From Chlorella sorokiniana (Eukaryota > Chlorophyta > Trebouxiophyceae > Chlorellales > Chlorellaceae), in assembly GCA_025917655.1 (NCBI GenBank), contig CP084617.1:806001-870000 (forward strand): DNA of 64,000 nt. Direction: 5' to 3'. Position 1 is the stretch's first letter, and each line of letters opens with the position of its first letter. The position numbers were made by a program, and so were the translations under genes. The notes beneath the pieces were generated by a model. That model ran no database searches and was not told where the DNA came from. It worked only from the letters and a program-made list of their open reading frames with translations. Positions 47,734 through 59,200 of this stretch are shown here, one piece after another.

Positions 47734-49389
47734 TCACTGGAACAGGGGGTGGTCCAGCCCCTGGGCCGCCACCTCGTGCAGCCGCTCGTTCTGGGCGCGC
47801 ATGAGGCGGGCCAGCAGGGGGTCCCCGGCCAGCTCCCGCGTCAGCCTGCAGGGATGCGGGGAAGGGATAGGGGGTGTGGGAGTGTGTGTGTGTGTGGTGG
47901 TGTGCGGGTGCGGGCATGGGGGAGCCAGGGAGAAGTGGGGGAACCGGGACAGCGCAAGCATGCCGCAAGCGCGAAGCAGGATGCAGACAGGCGGCACCGA
48001 GGCGGGAGCGCGCCCCGCAACCACCCCTGCCTGCCTCGCTCTGCCCCCTCCTCCTTGCAAGCACCGCTGGACCCCGGCGCCCGCTGCTGCGTAGGCCAGC
48101 CTGCCACTCCAGCCCCACCCCCTCAGCCGTAATCGCTGCGCCGCACACACCCCCACCCCTCCCCCGACCACCTCCAAGCGCCCCAGCGGCATCCCCCCAT
48201 TGGGTCCCCCTGCGCTTGCCTGTCGTGCCCCTGCAGCGCGTTGTCCACCAGGCCCTGCGCCCCCTCCAGCCCCTGCGTGGCCGCCATGATGGAGCCGAAG
48301 CCCGACAGGATGATGCCCTCCAGCTCCTCCCAACCCTCCACCACGCCTGCGGGGCCCAGGGGGCGCACCCAGCGTTCAGGGCAGCCGCGGTGCCGCAGCC
48401 GCAGCGGCAGACGGGGGCGGCGAGCAGGCAGCACCGGCATGCAAGCCAGCCCCCTCCCCCATCCCCCCCCGCCCTTCACACACACACACAAACACAAACA
48501 CACACACGCGTGCCTTGTAACCGTTCAGGCGGCCCAGGAGCGGCGACCTCCCTGTGCCCCCTCCCGCCGCTGCCGTGGCCCCCCTGCCACGCACCCCGCT
48601 GCAGGCCGCTCTCCACCGCGTGCTCCACCGTCAGCAGCGAGCCGTAGTAGTTGGCCTCCCCAGCGTCCCCGCCACCTTGTCAATCATCTCCTGCAGCGCC
48701 ACCGCAGCCACCTCGGCCTGGGAGGGCGGCGCCTGGCCGTCCCCCTCCCCCTCGCCCTCGCCGCCCTCCCGGGGGGGGGCCGTGCGCGCGGCCGCAGCGG
48801 CGGCGCCGCGCTGCTCGGCGGCGGCCTGGGCCGCCAGGCGGTCGGCCTGCTCCAGCAGCAGCTCCAGGTTGTGCTGCAGCACGGGGTGGCGGTGTAGATG
48901 AGGCGCACGCCGCCCTCGATGTCCCCCCGCCGCCGCGCGCGACATGCCCAGCCGCACCGCCACCAGCTGCAGCTCGGCGGCGTCGTCGCCGTAGCGCGCC
49001 GCCACGGCGTCGTACACCGCTTGCGCCTGCTCCAGCGCCTCGCCGTGCCGCCCCGTGGTGTGCAGCGTGTGCCACAGCAGCTGGCGCAGGGGCACCAGGG
49101 CAAAGGCCTCGTGGCTCTGCCCCTCCAGGCGCGCCAGCGCCGCCGACAGCACGCCCGCCGCCTCCTCGCGGCGCCCAGACGCCTCCAGGCTCTGCGCCCG
49201 CACAGCCAGCAGCTGGATCTCGGACCACAAGCGGGCTGCGCGCTGCCGCTGAACCTGGCTCTCGTCGAGCTCCTGCTTCTCCTGACCCTGCTGCTGCTGC
49301 TGCTCAGGGGCTGGCTCGGTGCGCTGCGGCTGCCCAGCCTCAGCGGCGGCGGGCGCCGACGCTGCGTGCCGCCCACCGCGGCCGACCAA
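47734..49389 (-). CDS. TPR-like helical protein, function unknown
   Basis: The long exon below 49389 encodes paired Ala/Leu helices of TPR type: RLWSEIQLLAVRAQSLEASG, EEAAGVLSAALARLEGQSHE, LWHTLHTTGRHGEALEQAQA, AVAARYGDDAAELQLVAVRL, then GDIEGGVRLIYTATPVLQHN after a one-base frame change near 48925. It continues through an acidic Glu/Gly linker (48730-48780) to ALQEMIDKVAGTLG and, after a break at a C run near 48658, ANYYGSLLTVEHAVESGLQ. Later exons give VVEGWEELEGIILSGFGSIM, GLVDNALQGHDRQ and the end LHEVAAQGLDHPLFQ. The first coding exon is not resolved: an acceptor precedes 49392 and no in-frame ATG follows soon. An exon near 49500 (MHVAAVAPSASHCRRAW) could supply the start. No catalytic motif seen. 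Confidence 0.58.
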
Positions 49390-50733
49390 CGCCTGCCTCA
49401 GGGGGCGGCGGGCATATTAAGCTGCTGGCGGGTTGCTTTCGGGCCATGTTGCAAGCCCAAGCGCGCCGGCAGTGTGACGCGGATGGTGCCACAGCCGCGA
49501 CGTGCATGGTGGGCCGTGTTGGGTCAGCTGGCGGTGGAAACATCAAGCGAAGGCGTCGCCATGCACTGCATAAATTCACCAGGTGGCCGTCACATGCCGC
49601 CATGATGGCGCTGTGCACAGCGTGCTCGCGCTTCCGCCCTGCGCATCTGCATTGCTCACAGGCGGGCAAGGTCATGCATTCTGTGCCACGCCACATTGCA
49701 ATCCATGGGAGCGGGGGAATGCCAACCCAGCATGAAACACATGGCAACTGGAGCGGTAGACCTACCCTACTCGCTTCCGGGTGACGGTGACGTTGTCGCA
49801 CCCGCACCTGGCTGCGCTCCTCATTTCAATGGACTCTCAAAGAAAGTGAACATACTACAAAGTGGTATCTCTCTTTGAAACCGGCCACATTGACATTGTC
49901 GCAGAGACCCACAGTCCTGAGCGTGCGTTGCCGCTTTGCACGCCATGCGTCAAGTTGCCCAAATGAGCAGCAGACCAGCGCTGGCTCCGCATCTTCACCT
50001 GCACCGAGTTCCAATCAATGTTCTCAAAGTGCCCTTAACCCGCATTTCAGAGCCTTCGGCGCCTTCCGCTCGGACAGCGTGTGTCATAACGCGGAGCGCT
50101 GACAGCTTTCCCGTCACAAAGGACCCTCTCCAGCGTCTGGCGGACCAAGTACTCTCGGGGGCTTGACTGCGTGCAGGGCAGGGGAACAACAGCTTGGGGC
50201 AGCCAGCCTCAAAGCATGGAGGCTTTCGGGCTGGGGAGCAGGCGCGGCAGTCGACACGCGCGACATCCTACACTAGGCGAGTGGCGCTGCACTTCAAGCC
50301 CAACCCACCCTACCGCGTGGCTGCCCCGCCCTGTCCATGCCCCCATGCCAGCTGGAGGGCACTTCTTGTGCTTGCCCTGCTCCCAGCCACCTCCCCTGTG
50401 TCTCACGCAGACTACAGCCCACTGGCACAGTCTGTGTCGGCCTTCTCAGATGAGGCAGTCACCAGCAAGCACGTGCTGCGCGACAGCCAGAGGATCCAGA
50501 CAGGAAACCCGCCGTCGGCGCCGACTCCTTCCGCCGGCGATCATGCGACGGCACCGTGTGGGCAGCCATCGCGCACCGATTCCAACCTGGATCGGACGGG
50601 CTCAGGCGCCCCTGTTGGGAGTGCGTGGAATCCATGGCAAGGTGGGTTTGTTGCAGGCGCTGCCAAGAAAGTAGGGGGCTGCTGGAGCGCCCTGCCACAT
50701 ACTCGCTGCGCTCCCGCTTGCATGCTGCTTCAG
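49390..50733. other. Divergent region with unresolved first exons
   Basis: About 1.3 kb between the TPR-like gene (leftward) and the WH2-acidic gene (rightward). It probably contains both promoters and one or two exons of each. A rightward open stretch at 50400-50660 (ADYSPLAQSVSAFSDEAVTS, later GNPPSAPTPSAGDHATAP) looks like coding linker and ends at a GTAGGG donor, but the phase to the exon at 50734 does not fit as written. Confidence 0.4.
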
Positions 50734-52573
50734 GCCTGACGGACATGCCCGCGCCGCCGCTAAGGCGCGTGGTGGCGCACCGGCCCAACCCCTCGTGGTT
50801 CTCGCCTGTGGTGGGCTTTGGCGGCCCGCCCACCGTGGTGTGGCAGCAGGAGCAGCGGCAGGAGCAGGGGCAGGGGCAGGAGCAGCCCCCGCGCAGCTCC
50901 GCGGAGCAGCGGCAGCCGCAGGGGCGGCAGCCAAGCTCACAGTCGAGCCATGCAGCTCGTCAGGCCCCACAGCAGCCACACCCTGCCCATCCGCCGCCCC
51001 GGGCGGGCGCCCGAGCCGCCAAGCACAGGCCACTGGGGGCCCCCTGCGTCCAGCGCTGCACACACCGCTGGCTCCCAGCCCCTGGCCTTTGACCTGGCCA
51101 GGCTGCAGCAGAGCCTGGCCCAGCTGCCGGGCGCGCCAGCAGAGCGAGAGCGGCCTCATCCACAGCAGCAGCAGCAGCAGCAGCAGCGTTCACCGCCATG
51201 GTACACGCAGGGCTGGCAGCGGGCGGCGGGGGACGTTGCACCGCAGGCAGTGCAGCAAGCTGCTGAGGCTGCGCAGCGTGCCACCCAAGCTCACCCGCCC
51301 CCTGGCGGCAACCCTGGTGTCATCGAGCAGGCGCAGCCCAGCCAGCCCAACCCACAGGCAGCCATTGCAAGGAAGCCTGGCCCTCCGCAGCAAGCGCTGG
51401 GCGCCCGCCCGGCGCAGCAGCACAAGGGGCGGCTGGGAGTAGCACCAGGCGGAAGCTGCCCCCCCGCCGCGTTTCCTGCTGTCGCAACAAGCCCATCAGC
51501 AGGGGAAGCAGCAGCCGCGGGACGCCGCAGCAGCCCAGCACGCGGCAGGCCGCTCAGCAGGAGCGACGGACGACGCACAGCCTGCACCGGCGCCATGCAC
51601 AGCGTTTGGGCGGGGCCCAGCGGCAGCTGCCCACGATGCAGCGGCAGGTGACTCGCCGCCACAGTCCAGGCCTTGCCATGGCCCGCTTGCGAGCGAGGGC
51701 GTCGCGTGGCAGGGGGCGCCCGGAAACTGCCGCGTCCCTGAAGGCGGAGCAGGCTGCTGCTACGAGCGCCCCTCCCGCACCGCCGCCCCCACCGCTCCCG
51801 CGCCTGCGAGCCCTGGGCGCGGCGCCTCCGCCTCCACCGCCGCCGCCCCGGGAGCAGGCTGTCGGGCATCGGCATCGCCGCTCCCACCCGCCTGGAGCGC
51901 AGCGGGGCCTCGGCGGGCTGCGCCGCCGCCGCCGCCCCTGCCAGCCCCTGTCAAGGCAGGCGGCGTGGCTGGCGGCACGGCGGCCGTGGCCGCTTCTGAG
52001 CAGGCCATCCCAACATCGCGTGAAGCAGCATCCAACCTGGGCGGCAGCGCGCTCAGCGTCATCAAGCCTGCAGAGCTGGCTGCGGCTGCGGGGCGGCTGC
52101 GCAAGGTCTCGGCGCTGCCGGGGCCTGGCGGGGGTGGCAGGCCAGACGGCTGCGGCAGCAAAGCGGGGCTGCTGCCAGCAGCGGTAGCCGCGGCGGGCAG
52201 CCAGCAGCGCCGCAGGGTGACCCTCGGGCCCAGCTGATGGCAGCCATCCAGGGCGGCAACTTCAAGCTGCGCAGAGTGGACAAGGCTCCGCGGAAGGAGG
52301 CCAAGCCAGGCGGGTCAGGTGCGGCGGCTTGGGTGTGGCTCGGCATGCACATGGGCAGCAGGCAACACGACCGTGCTGGTCTGCTCTCGCATCTGAAGCG
52401 CTGGCACTCTCAGCACTCTCAGCATGCTCAGCGCCGCTGAACTGGGCTGCGCGCCTTGTGACGCAGGCACGCCACTGGCGGCCCCCACCGCTGGCATGGC
52501 CGAACTGCTTCGCCGCGTGGCGGAGCGGCGCCGCGTGGAGGACAGCGAGGGGGACAGTGACTCAGAGTGGTAG
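50734..52573 (+). CDS. Proline/glutamine-rich protein with WH2 and C-terminal acidic-Trp tail (WASP/SCAR-like Arp2/3 activator candidate)
   Basis: The C-terminus has the VCA layout of WASP/SCAR family activators of the Arp2/3 complex. A WH2 actin-binding motif at 52225-52275 reads AQLMAAIQGGNFKLRRV. After a clean phase-1 intron (52319-52467), the last exon encodes TPLAAPTAGMAELLRRVAER (amphipathic central helix), RRVEDSEG and the terminal acidic-Trp tail DSDSEW. A possible weaker WH2, PAELAAAAGRLRKV, lies near 52080. The long middle is rich in Pro, Gln and Ala, with poly-Gln near 51170 and poly-Pro near 51830, as in profilin/SH3-binding linkers. The first supported residues are MPAPPLRRVVAHRPNPSWFS from ATG 50745. 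I see no SCAR homology or WH1 domain; earlier exons may exist upstream. Frame changes between 52100 and 52230 precede the WH2. Confidence 0.68.
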
Positions 52574-53339
52574 AGCTGGAAGTGCCTACTCGGGCGCGGC
52601 GAAAGTATCCGGCGAGGCGGCAAACAGGCGGGGCAAAGAAGCTGTTGGCGGCAGGCCTCTCCTGTCCTGCTCCTTTCGCTATTTTGTAGTGTGTGTTGAT
52701 TGCCGGATTCCCACATGCGCGCCGGCAGGCCCCTTTTCGAGGTGGACTCCGAGGTACTGCGAGTGGGAGTTTTGGGGATCCCCCTGGGCAGGCCAGCTGA
52801 CCGATTGAAGAGCTTCTGAAGCGAGTGCAAGCATGTAAACCGGCATCCAACCCGAAATCCGCAAGCTCCTCGTCGGGAAAGCGGGGTGGAGCCGCCAGTG
52901 AACTGCTCATGAATCCCATGCAGGGACGGGATCGGCACAAAATATCTGCAACCGGCAGTGCTCACCTAGTTTATTCGCAACCTCTGGGCCTCAATTGCCG
53001 GGTTGCTGCCCTGTGGCAGCCTCCCTTTGCTCTCGTCCCGCCGCGCCCTTGCTTGCTGCCTGCACCGCCCTAGCGCCGTGGCCAGCCACCCTTGCACAGC
53101 CTTCCACAGCCTTGTTGTAGCTCGCGATGCTCGTGGAGGAAGTGCTGCGACTGTGCGATCGAGGCCCGAGCCCAGCGGGCTTCCCGCTGGAGGCCACCCC
53201 CGCCCCCTTGGTGAGCCCCTGATTGCTTGCATGGGGTCGCTCAGCTCAAGGGATGGCATGAGCCGCTCCGCTTCTGCCGTGGGTTAGCGGGCCCCCGCAA
53301 GTGTCATGGGCCATCCCATGAAGCGCGGGTGAACTGTCG
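52574..53339. other. Intergenic between WH2-acidic gene and cyclin-like gene
   Basis: About 770 bp, moderately GC-rich, with no conserved frame. It should hold the 3' end of the upstream gene and the cyclin-like promoter. No repeat or RNA gene recognised. Confidence 0.4.
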
Positions 53340-55106
53340 ATGCCCGTCGGCCCTGATGCCTGCTGCGCGGCTGGAGGCGGTTTGATTCCATCAGCAAGCC
53401 TGGCATCGGACCAGGCCCTGCAGGAGCTTTGCCGCCGATACACTCAACAACGGGCGGCGCAACTACAACCTGTCGCTCCCAGCGTCTGTCACAAACCCCA
53501 GACTGAGGGCTTTAAGGTAACCCCTTTCACCCCGCCCGCCCCCTCCAGGACTATGCTGCCAGCCTGAAGCGCAAGCGCCCGTCCAGCAGCGCGTGCGGCT
53601 CGAGCGAGGAGGCGGCCACATGCCTGGCTGTGCTGGAGGCCAGCGGCGGCCTTGCGCCCCCGCCTCCCCGCGCCCCCGTCACCGCCGGGTCCGCCCCCCC
53701 GCCTCGCCGCCGCCCTTCTCGCGCGAGGCGCTGCCGGGTGTGCCCTGGGCCGCTTCTTTCCTCCTGGACTACGTGCACCACTGCCTGGACAACCTGGCCA
53801 CGCTGCACCCCACCACCGCCGCCATCCGCACCCACACCAAGGCAGCCGAGATGGCCTGCGCAATCTTCAGGTGCGCGGAGGGCGTCCGTGCTTGCACCTG
53901 CCTGCATAGTGCGCACGCCTGGTAAAGCGCATGTCAGGCGTCTCCGCAGCTCCCACTCTTGTGCTACCACCTGCAACGGGTGCGGCAGGGGGCGGCCACC
54001 GCCCGGCCGCCGCGGGCCCATGCACCGGCCTCAGCTTGGCCTCCTGCCCACGACGCCGGGTTGCTCCACCCTCTCCCCCGCCGCCCCCCTTTCCCGCAGG
54101 CGTGCCTACCTGCGCCGTGAGCCGTGCATGCAGCTGGCGCTGGTGCGGGAGCGCGCGCTGGCGGGGTCGCTGCTGGCGGCCGCACTCTGGCTGGCTGTCA
54201 AGTTTGAGGCCACGCGCACCACCACCCCCGACGCCAACCTCATGAGCCGCATCTCGGGTGAGGCGCGGGGGCGCTGCAGGGGATGCTCAACGCCGCAGCC
54301 GTGCAGCTTGCCGCCGCCGCCGCCCACCAACTCCAACCCCTGCCTTGCCGTTCCGCCGCTCACAGCGGCGTGTGCCACAGCGATGCACCGCTGCCGCCGG
54401 CTGCACCCCTCTTTGTCCCGCTGACGCGCTTCGATCCGATACCTGTGCTCCCCGCAGGCGTCCCCGCCGGCCTGCTGCGCCAGCAGGAGCGGCAGATCCT
54501 GGCTGAGCTGGGCTGGGACCTGATGGGGCCCGCCCGCGAGGTGCGCCTGCTCCGCCTCTGCGTCGCCCTCAACCTCTCAAACGCCCTGCTGCGCGGTTTG
54601 CCGGCCTGGCTGGGCCTGCCGCCTCGGCGCGAGCCTGACCATGCGCCGCCGACGGTGCCCTCATGCTGCCCCATCCCTGCCCGCAGGTCGGCGCCGTGGC
54701 CCCCGACCTCAGCGACGCAGGGTGCCGCAACCAGCAGCGCCAGCTGGCGGCGCTTGCGGCTCCACGCTTTGGCGCGGCGGCCCTCGGCGTCGCCGCCCCC
54801 ATCCCGCCGCCCCCTCGCGCTGGCGCCCGCTGCCTCGGCGGGCGCCGTGGCCCGCGCGGTGGAGCGTGCGGGCGGCGCCACGGCAGCGACGCTGCGCGGC
54901 TGGCGGGAGAGCTCGCGAGGCGGCCGAGCGTGCAGCAGGCGCTGCTGTGCAACCTGCTGCTGGCACCCGCCGAGGACCACCAGCACCAGCCGCCCGGTCA
55001 GCAGGCCTGCATGCCTGTGGCGGACGCCATCACCCAAGCCCACCAGCTCTGCCAGCTGCTGGGCGGCCTGCCGGGCACCGTCGCTCAGGCCTCCCTGGGC
55101 TGGTGA
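53340..55106 (+). CDS. Cyclin-like protein
   Basis: Exons: 53340-53516, 53549-53870, 54100-54257, 54458-54540 and 54687-55106. It starts MPVGPDACCAAGGGLIPSAS. A basic stretch DYAASLKRKRPSSSACGSSE may be a nuclear signal. The cyclin-box-like part reads WAASFLLDYVHHCLDNLATL, AAIRTHTKAAEMACAIF, LAGSLLAAALWLAVKFEATR and GLLRQQERQILAELGWDL. The last two match helix 3 (large/small hydrophobics ending K-[FY]-E) and helix 5 (E-x-x-I-L-x-x-L-x-W-D-L) of cyclin boxes. The second half is Ala/Gly/Arg-rich with a final helix QACMPVADAITQAHQLCQLL. Exon 2 contains a frame break at a run of seven C near 53695. Subclass (mitotic, D-type, transcriptional) cannot be told, and the partner kinase is unknown. Confidence 0.68.
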
Positions 55107-56182
55107 GCCCTTCAACCCCAGCAAACGCTGGCAAAGCCATGGCCCCCGCCAAACCCTCAGTCTGTCTGTTTGGAAGAAAGCACGACCCTCTTAGCGCAAG
55201 GGAACGACCGCCGCACTCTACGAATGAAAGCTGCATGCTCTCTCGAGCCTAGCTCTGCCGTTCACTGGCCCTGCCCCTGTCTCGCCCACCGTTCCTTCGA
55301 TAGTTTGTGGTGGATTGATGTCGTGGCAGCCAATCCCCCAAAGCTGCCTGACCGCCTTGTGCCGGCCCTCAACCACTCCCGCCGTGCTGCTGGGTGCACG
55401 GATGCCGCAAAGTGTCCCCTCTGTACCTCCCCCTGTCTGCTGTTGCCTTTTGTACTTCCCGCTCGTCTCATGGTCACCTTGGAATGCACGAACACAGCTC
55501 TCTCAAAACGTTTCTACCTGGGCAGGTGGCTGCCACGCCACCTGCCCAGCAGCCCTTTCATCTCAGCACTGCTTTAGCGCACATAACGACCTTTGCTTTC
55601 TTTCACGGTGCGCTGCCTGCGGGCAGCTCTGTACTACTTGAAGCACCCCCTTTCCTCCACCCTTCTTCCTGCCCCACTCTTCTGATCTTCGGTACCTTCA
55701 CAGAGCATTTCCTTGTCTTTTTACTACCTCAACCCAGCTTTTTCCTCAAGCAAGCCCAAACAGCTGGACCCCATCCCTTCACCCCTGCTTTCTAGCCCAG
55801 GTGCAGTCTAGACCGGCCAGCAGGTGCTGTTCTCGCGCCCACGCTGAGCCAATTTTTCCAGAGACCACCTGATCCTGTGTGGAGGCCGGCGCGCGCGGCG
55901 CCTGCCCCTCCCACCCAGCCTTCCCGCCTCAAAGCACTGTACCCACCCTTCAAAGATTGACGCGCCTTTTGACCGGTGTACCTTGCCCGCCCAGCCACGC
56001 TCGGCCCCTCTCTCCTGTCCGACTGCATCACCACCCACGAGTGGCTCGCCGCTCGCACACCCCCTTGAAACCTTACCCCCTTGACACACACTTCCTGCAC
56101 GTCCTGGCTGAGCCCCGCACCATGCATTTCATGACTTCATTGTAGAAAGTAAGTCTGTAATTAGAGACAGCCCGTGAGGTAG
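55107..56182. other. Convergent intergenic region, cyclin-like / CRM gene
   Basis: About 1.08 kb between two stop codons, pyrimidine-rich on the + strand in many stretches (for example CTTTTTACTACCTC near 55715). No open frame shows conserved protein features. The main recognisable structure is the inverted repeat at 55518-55549. Long 3' UTRs of the two convergent genes are the simplest explanation. Confidence 0.45.
55518..55549. repeat. Perfect 13-bp inverted repeat with 6-base loop
   Basis: Left arm CTGGGCAGGTGGC, loop TGCCAC, right arm GCCACCTGCCCAG, a perfect complement. It would form a very stable GC-rich hairpin in RNA from either strand. It lies 412 bp past the cyclin-like stop and 634 bp past the CRM-gene stop, so it is probably in the cyclin 3' UTR if transcribed. 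Confidence 0.9.
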
Positions 56183-56993
56183 CTAACTGTCTGCTTGCAA
56201 GTCCTGCTGTGGCGGCGGCGGCGGTGGTTGCTTTCGCTGCGGCCGCTGGGGTGGCTGCCAGTCGTCGCCGCGGTACAGCAGCACTGTGCCGCCTGCCCGG
56301 TGCACTGCAATGCCGCCAGTTACCTCTTCCAGCTGCTGCACCAGCAGCTTCATGTTGGCGGCAAACTTGCCGTGGCAGTACAGGCGAGCCACCTGCAGTC
56401 CAAGGCAGACAGCACGTGGGCAGCAGGTGCGCACATACAACCCCGGACAAGGGCTGCAAACCAGCCTGACTCGAGCCGCAGACTGGCCAGTTTTGCGCGG
56501 GCAAACTGACGGGCACAGAGAAAGACCGGGCCGCGTGGCTGCCACACCGCACCTCGGATGTGCTCCACCGCTGCCGTACTTGCATAGCCAGCCCCGGCGC
56601 AGCCCCTCGTCGGCCCAGCTTGATGACGTCTTTGAGAGCCAGTCCGTCACGCCGCAGCTGCTTGAGCCGCTCAGGCGGCAAGCTGGCCAGGAAGGCAGCG
56701 GAGCGGCTGCCGTCGGCGGGCTCCTCTGGCGCGGCAGTGCCGGTAGATGGGGCCGGCGGTTCCGGTGCAGGAGTCGACGCACATCGCACTCGTGCCAACC
56801 GGCGAGCAACAGAACTGGCGGGCGGTGCGACCACCGCCGGGCCGTGCTTGAGCTTGCTGCTGCAAGCATGTTGGTGGGTAAAAGCCGCACAGCAACATCC
56901 CGCAGGCAATTGAGTATTCACAGTTACTGCGAAGCCAGTCCGCCGATGCCTTTCTGACAGGCACGGGACGCCACTGTGGCGCTGGGCTTGCAT
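56183..56993 (-). CDS. Single CRM-domain (CRS1-YhbY) RNA-binding protein, probably plastid-targeted
   Basis: CRM domains bind RNA in plastid and mitochondrial group II intron splicing and in ribosome assembly. Exon 2 (56183-56392) gives VARLYCHGKFAANMKLLVQQ, LEEVTGGIAVHRAGGTVLLY and RGDDW, matching the second half of the domain, and ends in a Gln/Pro tail. Exon 1 (56553-56993) gives LKQLRRDGLALKDVIKLGRR and QRWSTSEV, the first half. The splice (GAG, GTGCGG ... CTGCAG, GTGGCT) is in phase. From ATG 56993 the leader (MQAQRHSGVPCLSERHRRTG ... ASSVARRLARVRCAS) is basic and poor in acidic residues, consistent with an organelle transit peptide; other starts are possible. The basic GxxG loop of typical CRM domains is not evident, so RNA affinity is uncertain. 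It lies 92 bp downstream of the aldolase gene on the same strand. Confidence 0.8.
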
Positions 56994-57084
56994 GCGGGCT
57001 TCCCATTGAATTAGTCGCTGCCTGGTTGTGCAATTGCCGTCCCTCAAACACATTTCAAGAACATTTTGCAAGCACTTAAAGCAG

Positions 57085-58843
57085 TCAGCCTTCGTGTTGA
57101 GCCCGCAGCTTGCGCACAAACGCCGCATTGCTGGCCGCCGCCTCTGCCATGAAGCCGACGTCTGTGCCCGTTGCCAGCAGGCTGAACCCCTGGCCCAGCA
57201 TGTCCTGCGGGGACATCAACTGGGCTTGTAGTGTGAGCATCCTGACAGGACGGGCTAAAAGGCGCCTCCACAGCAGAACGTGCACGCGTGCAGGGCGCGG
57301 CACGGCAGCAGCGCGCCCCGCCTGCGCCTTCTGCTCGCTCAGCGCAAAGTTGCCCGCCGCCACGCCCTTGGCCCGGCACACGCCCGCCACCCGCTCCAGG
57401 CAGGCCTGCAGCGATCAAGCAGGCCCCCAGACAGTGACGAAGGGCACCTCGAGGACAGCAAGCCACCAACAGGCGCAGCCCCCCCACACCGGCGCTCCCT
57501 CTGCAAAACACCTGCCGCGGCCCGCTGCACCAGCGGCCGCAGCAGCATGCGGTCCTGGGCGGCAGGGCGGCTGCGGGCCTGGAAGTCTGGAGAGTCGAAG
57601 CAGGCGGGGAAGCCGAGGCGCTGCGCCAGGCCCAGCGAGTGGGAAAGGTCCACGGGCCCCACGAAGCAGCAGTCCACCCCGGCACCGACAGCACCGACTG
57701 GGGCGCAGGGATGGGCGGAGCGCAAGACGCCGCGCAGGCGCGGCTTCAGCGGTCGGTCGTGCACCCGCCCGCTGAAGAGGCAGGCTGCACGAGGTGGCCT
57801 GGCGCCCCCGATCCCGGCCCCCTACAGTTCGCCTCCTCCGTCCAGGCCCACAGCCCCGCTGCCTCCTCGCTTTCCTGTGCCAGCCCAGCCGGCAACCCAC
57901 CTCCAGCTCCTCGTAGCACTGCCGCGTCTCGCACTGCACGATGAGCGTCACCTCGTCGTTGGCGGCTGCCAGGTAGTCGGCAACGCCGCGGCCCAGCTGC
58001 GGCCTGCAAGGTGGTGGTGGTGTGCGTGTGTGTGTGTTGGGGGCTTGGGATACGGCAGCAGGGTGCTGGGGGCTGTGGGCACCCTGGAAGCTGGTGGATC
58101 CCAGCAAACGCTTTACACACGCTTGCTGCCCTCTGTCTGGGCGATCCAGGCAGCACGCCATGCAGTTCCATGCAAGCACTCGGCGGGGCCCGCTAGGCGC
58201 GCCTGATGGGCCAAGAAATGCTCCTGCTGCCGCCCGGCAGGGTTTCAGAGGGGTAGAAGCAGGCAGACGCCGCTCGCTCCGCGTCCGCCGCTGCGGCATG
58301 AGGGGGATGCAGCGCGGCGCTGTGAGCAGGCAGGCGGCGCAGCCGCTGGCTCGCAGGAGGCAGCGCCTGGATCCCAAGGGCAACGCTGCCAGCCGCCCCT
58401 CCCTTCCGGTCGCGCTCACCACAGTTCACGGTGGGGATCATGACCCCAGCCGCGCCTAGGTCCAGCGACTGCTGTATGGCGCCGCGGTCAGACGGCCCCT
58501 CCACGCGCACGAGGGCGGGCTTGCCGGCGGCGTTGACCGCGGTGATCATGGCGGCCAGGTTGGCGTAGTCTGTGGGCGCGTGCTGGATGTCCACCAGCAT
58601 GTAGTCGTACCCCTCTATGCCTGCCAGCTGCTCTGCCGCCAGGGGCGAGGCGCTGTTCAGGAAGAGGCCAAACAGGGGCTGGTTGGCCCTCACGGCGGCC
58701 TTGAAGGCGGCGCGGGCGTTTGGCGCTCCGCCGCCGCCCGCAGTGGCCGCCGTGGCCATGCAGCGATGGACACTGGGGCGCGAGCAACCAGAGATCGGCA
58801 TCTGCATGCGTGGTAGCGTCCTTCCGACAACCCTGGACAGCAT
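57085..58843 (-). CDS. HpcH/HpaI aldolase / citrate lyase family protein
   Basis: Metal-dependent class II aldolases of this family cleave or form 2-oxo acids such as 2-keto-3-deoxy sugars. From ATG 58843 a leader MLSRVVGRTLPRMQMPISGC, Arg/Ser-rich, suggests mitochondrial or plastid import. Then GLFLNSASPLAAEQLAGIEG, YDYMLVDIQHAPTDYANLAA near 58580, ALVRVEGPSDRGAIQQSLDL, GAAGVMIPTVN near 58450, VADYLAAANDEVTLIVQCET near 57940 (the metal-binding Glu of the QxE box, here QCE), GAGVDCCFVGPVDLSHSLGL near 57650, VCRAKGVAAGNFALS near 57350 and ATGTDVGFMAEAAASNAAFV to the stop at 57085. The usual DxEH is DIQH here. Six or so exons cover the whole barrel. The substrate cannot be inferred. The start faces the RBR gene across a 357 bp divergent promoter. 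Confidence 0.9.
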
Positions 58844-59200
58844 GAGCAGACACGGCGATGATCGGTGACGCGTGGACTGCTGCGTTTGTTGGAATCGATT
58901 GCAATTGAGGATTGTAAGATTCAATGTGGGCATTCAATTCAACACAACAGCTGTTTAGCCCAGGGTGGGGGCCTGAGACTCGCCTGCCACGACAGCATTC
59001 CACACACGAGCACCCTTGAACTCGCTCTCTCTGGCACGCACAGCTTGACCATCAATTGCATGCTTCACTCAGCAAGCCCACCCACTTGCGACAGACGGTG
59101 GGCGCTGCAAAGTTCAAAGTCCGGGCCCTAGGCGGACTGAGGAGAGATACATGCCCAATTATCACTACATCATGCATGTTATAACATAGCTTGCACCAGC
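58844..59200. promoter_or_regulatory. Divergent promoter region, aldolase / RBR ligase
   Basis: 357 bp, distinctly AT-richer than the exons (for example TGCATGTTATAACATAGC near 59175, itself nearly palindromic), between two opposite ATG codons. It should carry both promoters. No named factor site is claimed. Confidence 0.5.
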
